Assembly (NCBI GenBank): GCA_002343075.1 | Contig: DDRH01000034.1 | Coordinates: forward strand, 17,153 to 81,152 | DNA from: Phycisphaerales bacterium UBA2421 | GTDB lineage: Bacteria; Planctomycetota; Phycisphaerae; Tepidisphaerales; Tepidisphaeraceae | Length of the DNA stretch: 64,000 nt | Direction of reading: 5' to 3' | Notes under the pieces: model-generated | Database searches by the model: none | Told to the model about the DNA's origin: nothing | Seen by the model: the letters and a program-made list of their open reading frames with translations, nothing else | Translations under genes and position numbers: made by a program | Part shown: positions 18,614 through 28,700 of the stretch, in pieces | Layout: every line of letters begins with the position of its first letter | Numbering within the stretch: position 1 is the first letter of the stretch

Positions 18614-21613
18614 TCATTCCGCCGCCGCGTCGGCTGCGCGCAAAGTTTCCGCGGGTTGCGATGCCGCCGACATCGATTCGAGGCCAGCCAGTCTCGCGGC
18701 AAACGCGTCAGCCTCTTTGGTACGACCGGTGAGCACGCAAGCTTCATGCAGTTGCCTGAGTAATGCCACCGTAACCGGGCCGGGCTTGAGCTGCGCATCG
18801 GCCTGCTCGAGCGCCGTCCGCAGCGCCGCCTCCGCGGCAACCGGCCCGCGAACACGGGCGAGAATACTCGCTGCTCGCACCGAAAGCTGGCTGAGTCGGT
18901 TGCGCAAGTTATGGTCAGCATTGGCAAACGCAGCGGTGGCAATATCGAGCGATTCCTGAGCGAACAGAACAGCCTCATCCGGACGTTCGAGCGCCAGGAG
19001 AATACGCGCGTAGAGGCCCGCCATCTCGGCGATGCGGTGCGACCCCGGCCTGACTTGCTTCCGCAATGCGGGAAGCGCGTGCGCAACCAAAGAGAGCGCG
19101 TAATCATGATCCCCGCGCTTCAATAGCCGCTCGGCCAGCGCCCCCTCGGCGAAAACGGCATTGATGGAGTCGACGCCGTGCTGACGGCGCGACGATTCCA
19201 GCATCCGCGTGTATTGATCGATCGCATCATCCGTTTGCCCCAGCAGTTCATAGAGCTGTGCGAGTGAGTGGGATGTGCCAGCGACCGCATTGCTGTCGGC
19301 GCCATACATTTCAACGGTTACCGCATCTCGACGAATCTGAAGTTGCAGCGCGGGTTCATATTGCTTATCCCGGCGCAGAAGTTCAGCGTAGTCGTGATAG
19401 GCGTTGAGCGTGAGCGGATGAGCGATGCCAAGCGCACGTTCGCTGGCCAGCGCTGCGTCGCGCGCGATGGCAATCGCTTCGCTGAAGCGGCTCTGAATCG
19501 CCAGCAAAACTCCAAGCCGGCTGCTGCATCGCAACGTGTCTTTGTTGCCCGGCCCCATCACACGAAGCATTTCCTGGTATGCCTCTCGCATGATCTGTTC
19601 TGCCTGTTGATACGCCGGATTTCCAGCGGGCATTCCGCTTGGCTCACTGGAATACATCGACACGGGTCGCACGTCGGCGGAGAGTGCGATGTACCAGCCC
19701 CAAGTCGCCCGGCAGGCGAGCGTGTCGGGATGGTCCTTGCCCAGCAGGTCCATTCGCCGGGCGGCGGCCTTTGCAAACAACTGTTCAAGCTGGCGGGGGG
19801 ACGCGCCGGCGTAGCTCGCACTGCGCACCAGAACGTCAACCGCGCGCACCACATCATGATCGGAGGACTCCAATTGCTTTCGCGCAGCATCGATGACTTC
19901 TTCAAACAGCGCCCGTGACTCATCGAATCGCCCCGTGTTATGCAGCGCAATCGCCAGCTCGGCCCGATTTACCAGGAAGGCAGGCTCGTCCTCCACGCCC
20001 TGAGTCCGCCGAAGGTCGATGGCTGCCTGCAGGTGTACTACGGCCTCAGTGCTTCTACCAAGCCCCACAAACGCCCTGCCGATCGTCTCGTGCACACCTG
20101 CTTCCACCAGCGGTCGATCGGAGAACCGCGGGCCGATGGTTTCACCGGCCTCCTCGAGGAGCTGTTCGACGGTGATCGACTTTCCGCGCTGCGCCGGATC
20201 GGCCGACGAGAGCATATCGTTCATGAAATCATTCACAGCCTGCGCCGTATCGTTGGCCCGGGTTGCCTCCTGCCTCATCCGCTCGGCCAGGTGCTTTTCC
20301 GCAAGGGTGTGCTGCTGTTCGACGCGCAGGCGCTGCAGGGCCAGCACGGCAATCACTAGTCCTGCCGCCATTGCGGTGATGGTCGCAGCCCCTGCCCCCA
20401 TCACAATCGCGTGCTGTTGTACAAACTTGCGCGTGCGGTACACGCGTGAAGGGGGGGCCGCCTGCACAGGTTTTCCCGCAAGAAACGCTTCAATGTCAGC
20501 CGCCAACGCCCCCGACGAGTCGTATCGATGACTGCGCTGCTTTTCCAGGCATTTCATTACGATCCAGTCGAGTTCCCCCCGCAAAAGACTGCGCAACTGA
20601 TCCGGCGGCACCGCGGCAGCATTGATGCCAAGGGTGTCGCGCATGCTCCACACGCGCGTACTCGGCTTGGGCGGATCGATATCGCGAATCATCCGCTGCA
20701 CCTCTGCATAGGTTGCGTTCTGAATTGATGCCGCATCGAAGGGGGTGGTTCCGGTGAGAAGTTCATAGAGGACCACGCCCAGCGAATAAACGTCCGTTCG
20801 CGTATCAACATCTTCGCCGCTTAGCGTGGCCTGCTCGGGACTCATGTAAGTCGGCGTGCCCAGCATCGTGTGAAAGCCGGTGTGGATGGTCTCTTCTGTC
20901 AGCCGGTGATGGGTGGCCTTGGCGATGCCGAAATCGATGATCTTGGATACAGGGTTCCCGTCCAACAGGGTCACCAGCAAGTTCGACGGCTTGAGGTCGC
21001 GATGGATCACACCCTTCTGATGCGCGTGCTGCACCGCGCGGCAAAGCGGGAGAAAAATCTGCAATCGGTCTCGAATCGAAAGCCGATTCTGCTGGCAGTA
21101 TTGCGTGATCGGCGTCCCACGGACCAACTCCATCACAAAGAAAGGATGCCCGGCGTCGGTTGCCCCGGCATCAAGGACGCGCGCGATGTTCGGGTGATCC
21201 ATCATCGCAAGTGCTTGCCGCTCGGCACTGAAGCGCCCGATGACCTCGCGCGTGTCCATTCCGAGTTTGATCACCTTCAGCGCCACCCGCCGACGAACAG
21301 GCCGATCCTGCTCAGCTAGAAACACCCGCCCAAAGCCCCCCTCGCCGATGAGTTCGATCAGCTTGTACCGGCCAATGCGGCTTCCGGCGGAGTCCTCCCG
21401 GGCTATCTGGGTCACCGCGCGGACAGGATCAAACTCGGGATCGGACAGAAACTCCCCCGCTTCGCCCTCGGCAGTCAGCAGCGCTTCGACCTCTCGCCTC
21501 AACGCCTCATCCGCACCGCATGCCTTAGTCAGATAAGCCTCGCGCTCTGCGGGGGGGAGTTCGACCGCGTGATCGAACAGGTCGGCGGCGTGGACGGGTC
21601 GAGTCGGCGGCAT
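18614..21613 (-). CDS. Transmembrane Ser/Thr protein kinase with TPR-like repeats
   Basis: A 999-residue Hanks-type kinase. After an N-terminal segment of about 80 residues, the kinase domain shows the glycine loop GEGGFGRVFLA, catalytic loop HRDLKPSNLLV, DFGIAK and TPTYMSPEQ. A single membrane helix lies near residues 395-420. The C-terminal half of about 570 residues is made of helical TPR-like repeats with LF/A/Y periodicity. The ECF-type sigma factor gene lies 31 nt upstream on the same strand, a pairing frequent in planctomycetes. The orientation suggests an extracytoplasmic repeat domain sensing or scaffolding and an inner kinase, but this is inference. Confidence 0.93.
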   Translation of the reverse strand: MPPTRPVHAADLFDHAVELPPAEREAYLTKACGADEALRREVEALLTAEGEAGEFLSDPEFDPVRAVTQIAREDSAGSRIGRYKLIELIGEGGFGRVFLAEQDRPVRRRVALKVIKLGMDTREVIGRFSAERQALAMMDHPNIARVLDAGATDAGHPFFVMELVRGTPITQYCQQNRLSIRDRLQIFLPLCRAVQHAHQKGVIHRDLKPSNLLVTLLDGNPVSKIIDFGIAKATHHRLTEETIHTGFHTMLGTPTYMSPEQATLSGEDVDTRTDVYSLGVVLYELLTGTTPFDAASIQNATYAEVQRMIRDIDPPKPSTRVWSMRDTLGINAAAVPPDQLRSLLRGELDWIVMKCLEKQRSHRYDSSGALAADIEAFLAGKPVQAAPPSRVYRTRKFVQQHAIVMGAGAATITAMAAGLVIAVLALQRLRVEQQHTLAEKHLAERMRQEATRANDTAQAVNDFMNDMLSSADPAQRGKSITVEQLLEEAGETIGPRFSDRPLVEAGVHETIGRAFVGLGRSTEAVVHLQAAIDLRRTQGVEDEPAFLVNRAELAIALHNTGRFDESRALFEEVIDAARKQLESSDHDVVRAVDVLVRSASYAGASPRQLEQLFAKAAARRMDLLGKDHPDTLACRATWGWYIALSADVRPVSMYSSEPSGMPAGNPAYQQAEQIMREAYQEMLRVMGPGNKDTLRCSSRLGVLLAIQSRFSEAIAIARDAALASERALGIAHPLTLNAYHDYAELLRRDKQYEPALQLQIRRDAVTVEMYGADSNAVAGTSHSLAQLYELLGQTDDAIDQYTRMLESSRRQHGVDSINAVFAEGALAERLLKRGDHDYALSLVAHALPALRKQVRPGSHRIAEMAGLYARILLALERPDEAVLFAQESLDIATAAFANADHNLRNRLSQLSVRAASILARVRGPVAAEAALRTALEQADAQLKPGPVTVALLRQLHEACVLTGRTKEADAFAARLAGLESMSAASQPAETLRAADAAAE

Positions 21614-21644
21614 CGGCGAAGTCTCGTTACGCTGAAAAAACTAA

Positions 21645-22226
21645 CTACGCCGATTGCACATTGACATCCGGGGGCAATTCGTCGGTCTCATTCATCTGCC
21701 GCCAAAGCCAGGCCCGGGCATAACGCCACGCGCGTTTGACGGTCACTTCCGAGATGTCCATTGCCTTGGCTGTCTCGTCCACACTCAGCCCGGCGTAAAA
21801 TCGAAGCCTAACAACCTCCGCTTGCTGCGGGGCCTGCTCGTGCAGGCGACAAATGGCATCGTCGAGGATCAGGATTGTGTCAGAATGTTCGTCGCTCGCG
21901 AGATCAAGCAGGTTAATCGGCACAGTCCGCGTCGCCCCTCCTCGCTTCTGCCGTCCTCGGGCACGGGCGTGCTCGATCAAAATCCGTCTCATCGCCTCGG
22001 CGGCGGCGTAGAAGAACCGGGCCTTATTGCTCAAATCAAACCGACCCTCCTTCTGCAGCCGGAGATAAACCTCATTTACGAGGGCGGTTGGCTGCAGCGT
22101 GTGGTTTGACCGCTCATCGGCCATGCGATTGCGGGCCATCGCCATCAACTGTTGATAGAGCGCGGCGGTTAGCTCGTCGCCCGGGTGATTTTCCATCTGA
22201 GGTTCTGAACTTGTCGAATCCATCAC
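21645..22226 (-). CDS. ECF-type RNA polymerase sigma factor
   Basis: A 193-residue sigma-70 family protein with region 2 (ELTAALYQQLMAMARNRMAD, then ALVNEVYLRLQ and RFFYAAAEAMRRILIEHARA) and region 4 helix-turn-helix (RLRFYAGLSVDETAKAMDI, SEVTVKRAWRYARAWL). The HTLQPTALVNEVYLRL block and the region spacing resemble the kinase-associated ECF group common in planctomycetes. No anti-sigma gene is next to it; instead the large Ser/Thr kinase follows 31 nt downstream, so control by phosphorylation is plausible. It is divergent from metG, with 257 nt between starts holding both promoters. Confidence 0.92.
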   Translation of the reverse strand: MMDSTSSEPQMENHPGDELTAALYQQLMAMARNRMADERSNHTLQPTALVNEVYLRLQKEGRFDLSNKARFFYAAAEAMRRILIEHARARGRQKRGGATRTVPINLLDLASDEHSDTILILDDAICRLHEQAPQQAEVVRLRFYAGLSVDETAKAMDISEVTVKRAWRYARAWLWRQMNETDELPPDVNVQSA

Positions 22227-22483
22227 GCAACGATCAAAAAAGGACCTGACTCAAATGCTTTCACTCCGGCGGCGACGCGGGAACATAAGTCTATTTCAAA
22301 CCAACCTCTTAACACAAGAAAATTCGGCCCGCGGATCGATCGGATGCACCCATTCAAGCGGGCCTTACGGCCCTGCGAGGGGTCCTCCCGGACGCCACCC
22401 AATCTCGCAATACAGGTTCCCCGCGCAACCCACCCGCGCCGTCGCTTCGTTTCTACCTTCCCCCATGTTAAACCTACCGGGGC

Positions 22484-24028
22484 ATGAACAGCCGCTTTTA
22501 CATTACGACGCCAATTTACTACCCCAACGGCGAGCCTCACTTGGGCAGCGTGTATACCACCGTCATCTGCGATGTTGTGGCCCGATTTCATCGTTTGCAG
22601 GGCAGAGAGACGTTTTTCCTCACCGGCACCGACGAGCACGGCACCAAGATGGAAAAGGCCGCTGCCGAGGCGGGGGTGCCCCCGCTGGAACTGGCAACGA
22701 GGTATGCAGACCTTTTTCGCGCCGTCTGGGCCGAATTGGGCATCTCTAACGACGATTTCATCCGCACCACCGAGCCACGCCACAAGCAGGCCGTGACACG
22801 CATCTTTCAGCGGCTGGTCGACCAAGGTGATATCTATCTCGGCTCGTACGAAGGCTGGTACGACGAAGGGCAAGAGGAATTCGTCACCGAAACCGAAGCC
22901 AAGCTCAACGAGTTCAAGTCAAAGATCAGTGGCAAGCCCCTGTCGCGATACTCCGAGCCTTCGTATTTCTTTCGCTTAAGCAGATTTGTCGCTCCGATTA
23001 TCGAACACATTGAGAAAAACCCGACTTTTGTCATCCCCACGGGCCGACGGAACGAAGTGTTGAGCAAGCTCCGGGCTGGAGTGGACGATCTTTCGGTCAG
23101 CCGGACCGCCCTTAGCTGGGGCATTCCACTGCCGAACGACCCGAAACATGTTGTATATGTCTGGATTGACGCCCTCACCAACTACATTACGGCGTTGGGT
23201 TATCAATCGGACGATGCAAGTCGATTTGAAGCGTTTTGGCCTGCCGATGTGCATGTCATCGGCAAGGACATTCTGTGGTTTCACACTGTCTATTGGCCGG
23301 CGATGCTGCTCAGCCTGGGGATCGAGTTGCCCAAGACCGTCGCCGCACACGGCTGGTGGGTTCGCGGCGGGATGAAGGCTGGCAAATCGACCGGCGGGAT
23401 TACGACGCTCGCCGAGATTCGTGAATTGGTGGCGAAGTATGACTTGGACAGCCTCCGGTACCACCTGCTCCGTGCGGCACCTTTTGGAGCCGACCTTGAA
23501 TGGAGCGTTGAGGAGTTTGAGAAGTCCTTCAACGAATTGGCCAATGTGCTGGGCAATTGTCTAAATCGGACGCTTAAAATGATTGGCAAGTACCGCGGCG
23601 GGGTCCTCGGGCCGGTTTCACATGCGCCGAGTGAGCTTGACCAGTCTCTCATGGCCGCGATCGATCGATTACCTTCGGCACTCGCAGAGGCCTATGAAAA
23701 GCTGGAATTGCAGCAAGCGGTGATGCTCCCAATCGAGCTTGCCCGGCAGACCAACGGCTATATCGATGCGACAGCCCCGTTTTCGCTGGCAAAAGACCCC
23801 GCAAAAGCAGCCCAGCTTGATACAGTGCTGCATCTGAGCGTGCAGGCGATCTATCGCGCGCTCGTATCGCTCATTCCAGTGCTGCCAGCAAAGGCGCTTG
23901 AGGGAATCCGCCAGTTGGGCGTAGATCCGGCCTCCTTCGGGAAAGACCCTGCAAAACTGTGGGAGCAACTGCCGCTGGGCCACAAAGTACGTGAAGGTTC
24001 GCCCCTGTTTCCTCGCATCGAGAAGTAG
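22484..24028 (+). CDS. metG: Methionyl-tRNA synthetase (short form) with degenerate HIGH and KMSKS motifs
   Basis: A 514-residue class Ia synthetase charging tRNA-Met. The family is clear from FYITTPIYYPNGEPH, FFLTGTDEHGTKMEKAA, YEGWYDEGQEEFVTETEA and VYVWIDALTNYI. The HIGH box reads HLGS and the KMSKS loop reads KAGKS, keeping both lysines and the last Ser but losing Met-Ser. The connective peptide has no Cys zinc knuckle. There is no C-terminal dimerisation (Trbp111-like) domain, so it is the short type. A second metG outside the window cannot be excluded. It lies upstream of the phosphohexomutase gene. Confidence 0.9.
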   Translation: MNSRFYITTPIYYPNGEPHLGSVYTTVICDVVARFHRLQGRETFFLTGTDEHGTKMEKAAAEAGVPPLELATRYADLFRAVWAELGISNDDFIRTTEPRHKQAVTRIFQRLVDQGDIYLGSYEGWYDEGQEEFVTETEAKLNEFKSKISGKPLSRYSEPSYFFRLSRFVAPIIEHIEKNPTFVIPTGRRNEVLSKLRAGVDDLSVSRTALSWGIPLPNDPKHVVYVWIDALTNYITALGYQSDDASRFEAFWPADVHVIGKDILWFHTVYWPAMLLSLGIELPKTVAAHGWWVRGGMKAGKSTGGITTLAEIRELVAKYDLDSLRYHLLRAAPFGADLEWSVEEFEKSFNELANVLGNCLNRTLKMIGKYRGGVLGPVSHAPSELDQSLMAAIDRLPSALAEAYEKLELQQAVMLPIELARQTNGYIDATAPFSLAKDPAKAAQLDTVLHLSVQAIYRALVSLIPVLPAKALEGIRQLGVDPASFGKDPAKLWEQLPLGHKVREGSPLFPRIEK

Positions 24029-24030
24029 CG

Positions 24031-24094
24031 CGGGTTTTCAACGCGCCATCGATCCAATAAAACTATGCCTCGAAAGGAACGGGTTGAAAGCCCG
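24031..24094. repeat. Imperfect inverted repeat between metG and the phosphohexomutase gene
   Basis: CGGGTTTTCAAC at 24031-24042 pairs with GTTGAAAGCCCG at 24083-24094, giving a 12-bp RNA stem (one G-U pair) around a 40-nt loop. There is no U-run, so it is not a classical intrinsic terminator. The right arm runs into the GTG at 24094, the alternative start of the next gene. Confidence 0.5.
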
Positions 24095-24105
24095 TGTTGT
24101 GCCAA

Positions 24106-25497
24106 ATGATCGAAAAAATCTTCAAAGCCTACGACGTCCGCGCCACCTATCCCACCCCTTTGAACGAAGAGGCCGCGTGGAAGGTGGGCCACGCAACCGC
24201 GCAATTCCTCATCCGCTCCCGGCAGCAAGGCGCATCGGTTGCGGTGAAGGATGAGAACACAATCGTCGTCGGGCGAGACATGCGGCCGCACTCACCCTCG
24301 CTGGCAACGGCACTCTGCGACGGCATTCGGTCCACAGGCATGAACGTGGTGGATGTGGGCATGGTGGATACGTCGTTTATCTACTTCGCCATCAACCATC
24401 TCGATTGCGTCGGCGGCGTCATGACTACCGCCAGCCACAACCCGATTGAGTACAACGGCTTCAAGATCAGCGGGCCCAAGGCCAAGCCCATCGGCGCGGC
24501 GAGCGGGCTGGACGACATCAAGCGCATCGCGATGCAACTGGGAAAGATCGGCGCAACCGGCCAGCAGGGCAAACTCACCGAGCAGGACCTGTGGAAACCC
24601 TACCGTGAGCATGTACTGCAGTTCTTGAACCTGAAGCGCAAGATCAGAATCGTCGTCGACGGCTCAAATGGTATGGCGGGCAAAATGGTGCCGGCAGTGT
24701 TCGGAGGCGTGGAAAACCTGGAGATCATCCCCATTCTGTTCGAGATTACCGGGAGTTTCACGCACGACCCCAATCCCCTGGTCGAAGCCAACCTCGCGGC
24801 GCTGAAAGCAAAAATGGCAGAGATCAAGCCCGATCTGGGCGCGTGCTTTGATGGCGATGCCGACCGATGCATTTTCCTGGACGAAACCGGTAAATCGCTA
24901 GGCTGCGATCTGCTGACGGCCCTGCTGGCGAAAGACTTCCTCGCGCGTCCGGAAAACAAAGGCAGCACGGTGGTGTACGACCTGCGTTCGAGCCATGTCG
25001 TCGCCGACACCGTTAAGGCGTTCGGTGGCATCCCTCGGCGGGACCGGGTGGGGCATGCGTTCATCAAAAAAACCCTCGCCGAAACCAGGGCCGTCTTCGG
25101 CGGGGAGCTTAGCGGTCACTTTTACTTCCGCGACAACTTCAACGCCGACTCCGGCGCGATCGCGTTCGCCTGCCTGCTGACTGTGCTAAGCGGACAAGAG
25201 AAGCCTCTGAGCGAGCTGATGACGCCCTACTACAAATACAGTCAATCGGGCGAGATCAATTTTCAGGTCGAAGACAAAGACGGCAAGATTCGCGAGTTGG
25301 CGGACAAATATAAGACCGGCGACGTCGACTACCTCGACGGCATTACCTGCGACATGGGCGATTGGTGGTTTAACGTACGCAAAAGCAACACCGAACCACT
25401 GCTGCGGCTGAACCTCGAGGCGTCATCCCCAACGCAACTGAGCGAAAAACTGAATGAGCTTCAGGGCGTCTTGGGCGAACCACATCACGGGCACTAG
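24106..25497 (+). CDS. Phosphomannomutase/phosphoglucomutase
   Basis: A 463-residue alpha-D-phosphohexomutase interconverting hexose 1- and 6-phosphates for polysaccharide and glycan precursors. The signature pieces are the N-terminal IFKAYDVRA, the phosphoserine loop GVMTTASHNPIEYNGFK (Ser110), the metal loop CFDGDADRCIFLDE, the sugar-specificity loop GGELSGHFYF and the C-terminal phosphate loop RKSNTEPLLRLN. The ATG at 24106 fits the usual family N-terminus. A GTG at 24094 would add four residues; neither has a good Shine-Dalgarno sequence. It follows metG on the same strand by 78 nt. Specificity between mannose and glucose cannot be decided from sequence. Confidence 0.93.
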   Translation: MIEKIFKAYDVRATYPTPLNEEAAWKVGHATAQFLIRSRQQGASVAVKDENTIVVGRDMRPHSPSLATALCDGIRSTGMNVVDVGMVDTSFIYFAINHLDCVGGVMTTASHNPIEYNGFKISGPKAKPIGAASGLDDIKRIAMQLGKIGATGQQGKLTEQDLWKPYREHVLQFLNLKRKIRIVVDGSNGMAGKMVPAVFGGVENLEIIPILFEITGSFTHDPNPLVEANLAALKAKMAEIKPDLGACFDGDADRCIFLDETGKSLGCDLLTALLAKDFLARPENKGSTVVYDLRSSHVVADTVKAFGGIPRRDRVGHAFIKKTLAETRAVFGGELSGHFYFRDNFNADSGAIAFACLLTVLSGQEKPLSELMTPYYKYSQSGEINFQVEDKDGKIRELADKYKTGDVDYLDGITCDMGDWWFNVRKSNTEPLLRLNLEASSPTQLSEKLNELQGVLGEPHHGH

Positions 25498-25703
25498 CGC
25501 CCGCGAGAAGGAGTTCGCTTGCTTGGTGCGCTTCTCGCCTTGGTGGTTCGCCTGCTTGTGTGTTGCAATACGGCGGCATTGCCTGTCAGATTCCGCCGTA
25601 ACTTTCTGCAGGCAAATGTGTTTCACTAGTTACGCTGCCGTGTACGCTCGCGGTGGGCTCATTGTATCGGGACTACACTCTTCCTTCTCAGTCGAGGGTT
25701 TGC

Positions 25704-28700
25704 ATGCCATCTTTATCGTTAGCTAGCCGCGTCATTCTTGCGGCCGCAACTGCTGCCTGGGCCACGACTTCCGCCATTGCCGGCGTCACCGGCTACTATC
25801 GCCACCCTACCATCCACGGCGAGCAGGTGGTATTCAACTCTGAGGGCGATTTGTGGACCGTCCCCGCTGCGGGGGGGATTGCTCACCGGCTTACCTCACA
25901 CCCCGCCAATGAGATGTGGCCCAATTTCAGCCCGGACGGCAAGTGGATCGCCTTCACCGCCGACTATCAGGGGAACAGCGATGTCTACATCATGCCTCAC
26001 AACGGCGGAGAGCCGCGCCGGCTGACTTACCACCCGTCGCGGGAAGATGTCGTCGGCTGGACGCCCGACGGCAAAAGCGTGATCTTTCGCGCCCGCCGCA
26101 CCGGCAACGACTCCCTCGAACAGCTATTCACCATCGCTGCCGAAGGTGGCGAGCCAAAGCTCGTTCCCGTCGGCCGCGCAGGCCTGGGTTCGTTCAGCAA
26201 CGACGGGAACAGCATCGCCTTCCTCCGCAACACATGGTTCGCAAACTGGCGACGCTATAAGGGGGGCACCGCGCCACAGATCTGGACGGGCGATCTCACC
26301 ACCGGCACGTTTCGCCAGATGACCAACTCCGCTGCGGTGCATAACCATCCGATGTGGGTTGATGACCGCATCTATTATGTCACCGAGCGTGATGGCAATC
26401 TAAACATTTTCAGCGCCCGGCCGGATGGAACTGATGAAAGGCAGGCCACGCAGCACGCCGACTACGATGTGCGGTTCGCAGATACCGACGGGAAATCAAT
26501 CGTCTACACAGTCGGCGCGGATCTCTGGAAACTGGATATTGCGACGGGAGATTCAGCAAAGCTGGATATTTCCATTTCATCCGATCGAATCCGCTCGCGC
26601 CCGCGCGCCGAGGACGCGAGCAAGACAGTCGATCGGTTCGAGCTAAGCCCGGACGGAAAGAAAATTCTCGTCAGCTCACGCGGCGAGATCTGGATCGCCC
26701 CGAGCAAGCCCGGGGGGCGCGTGGTGCAGTTGACAGAATCCTCCGGCGTTCGTGAACGTGCCGTGTCATTCTCGCCAGACGGAACGAAAGTGGCCTGCAT
26801 CACCGACGAAACGGGCGAACAGGAAATCAAGATTCTCGATGCGTCTAACAAATCTCCTGCAAAACTGCTTACCAGCGCCGGTAAAGGCTGGCTCTTTGCA
26901 CCGACGTGGTCGCCCGATGGAAAGCGTCTCGCGTACGCCGACCTGACGTGCACGCTTCACATCGTCGATGCCGAAACGGGCGAGCGAAAGGAAGTTGATC
27001 AGAATGAGGTTTGGGAGATCCGCGAATATGCGTGGTCGCCAGACGGAAAGTGGATTGCATATGTCAAAGACGAGGCCAATCGCACGCAGTCGCTGAATGT
27101 ATACAACGTCGAGACCGCCGAACGGGGCACGGTCAGCAATGGCTTCACCGCCGACTATTCGCCCGCATGGGATCCGACAGGCAAGTACCTCTTTTTTGCA
27201 TCCAACCGCCACTGGAATCCAGTTTTAGATGACATCGATCGTGAGTTTACCACCACCCGGTCGGCCAAACTTTGCGTTGCAATCCTTGCCGCCGATGGTA
27301 AGTCGCCGTTTCTTCCGGAGGAACTGCAGGAAGATGACGCAGGGGACCCCTCCAAGGCGGGTACGTCCGAGCAGTCTGGCGATAAGAGTCCAGACACCGC
27401 CGAGGGAAAAGAGAGTGCTGGCTCAGGTGACACTAAAGAAGGCGAGAAGAAGGACAAGAAAGAGCTTCCAGCGGTCAAGATCGATCTTGGCGGCCTGTCC
27501 GACCGTGTGATCGAGTTACCCAACGTCGCCGCGGGCAACATCACCGCGGTCGCGGCGGTGGAAGGAAAGGTGTTCTTCATCGATCTTCCCGCCCGGGGCA
27601 TGAACGAAGACGATCACGCCACCCCCGGCGGACGCGAACGCGCGGGCAAGCTGCTCTGTTACGACATGAAGGAAAAGAAAGCCGAGACTTTTCTTCCGAG
27701 CGCTACCGGATTCTCAATCAGCAACGACGGCAAGAAGATTGCCTGGCGCGAGGGCAGCGCAATCAACGTCGCGGACACCGCCGGCAAGCCCGGGGACGAC
27801 ATCAAGGAAAAGCTTGATCTAACCTCACTTCGCCTCATGGTCGATACATCCGCCGAGTGGGCGCAGATTTATAGTGAGGCATGGCGTCTACAGCGCGACT
27901 TCTTCTGGGCCGAAAACATGGTGGGTGTACCGTGGACCGCGATGCAGGAAAAGTACAAGCCGCTGGTTGCCCGAGTCGGGTCACGTGGGGAAATGAATGA
28001 CCTGATCGGCCAACTCATCGGCGAACTGGGCACAAGCCACACTTATGTCTTCGGCGGCGACTCTAACTTCCAACCGCCGAAGCCGGTCCTCATTGGCCTG
28101 CTCGGCGCGGATATTGATGTTGATGAATCCACCGGACTGCACCGATTTCAGCGGGTGATTCGCCCGGAAAAGTGGGAGACTTTTGTTACTTCGCCGCTGG
28201 CTCAGGCACACGTCAACGTGAGGGACGGCGACTACCTCCTGGCAATCAACGGCCGCAAACTTGCGCCGACCGACAGCGTGGATGAGCGCTTGTCCGGTCT
28301 TGCGGGCGTCGAAGTGCAGCTAACGGTCGCCAGCAACGTCGACAAGTCCGATGCGCGCGATGTTCAGATCAGCACCCTCGTCAGCGACTTTGAGCTGCGC
28401 TATGCCGACCTGTGCCGACGCAACCGGGAGTACGTTGCCGAAAAGTCGAGCGGGCGGATTGGCTATTTTCACATTCCCGACATGTCCGGCGATGGGTTGG
28501 TGCAGTTTGTCAAAGGGTTCTACCCGCAGATTCGCAAGGAGGCGTTGATTGTGGACGTGCGAAACAACCACGGCGGGTTTGTCAGCCAGATGTTGCTCGA
28601 ACGGTTGAATCGCAAGGCAATTGCGTACGATAAGCCGCGCCGGGGACTGGTTGGCACTTATCCCGACCGCGTTCACACTGGGCCTAAGGTTTGCCTGATC

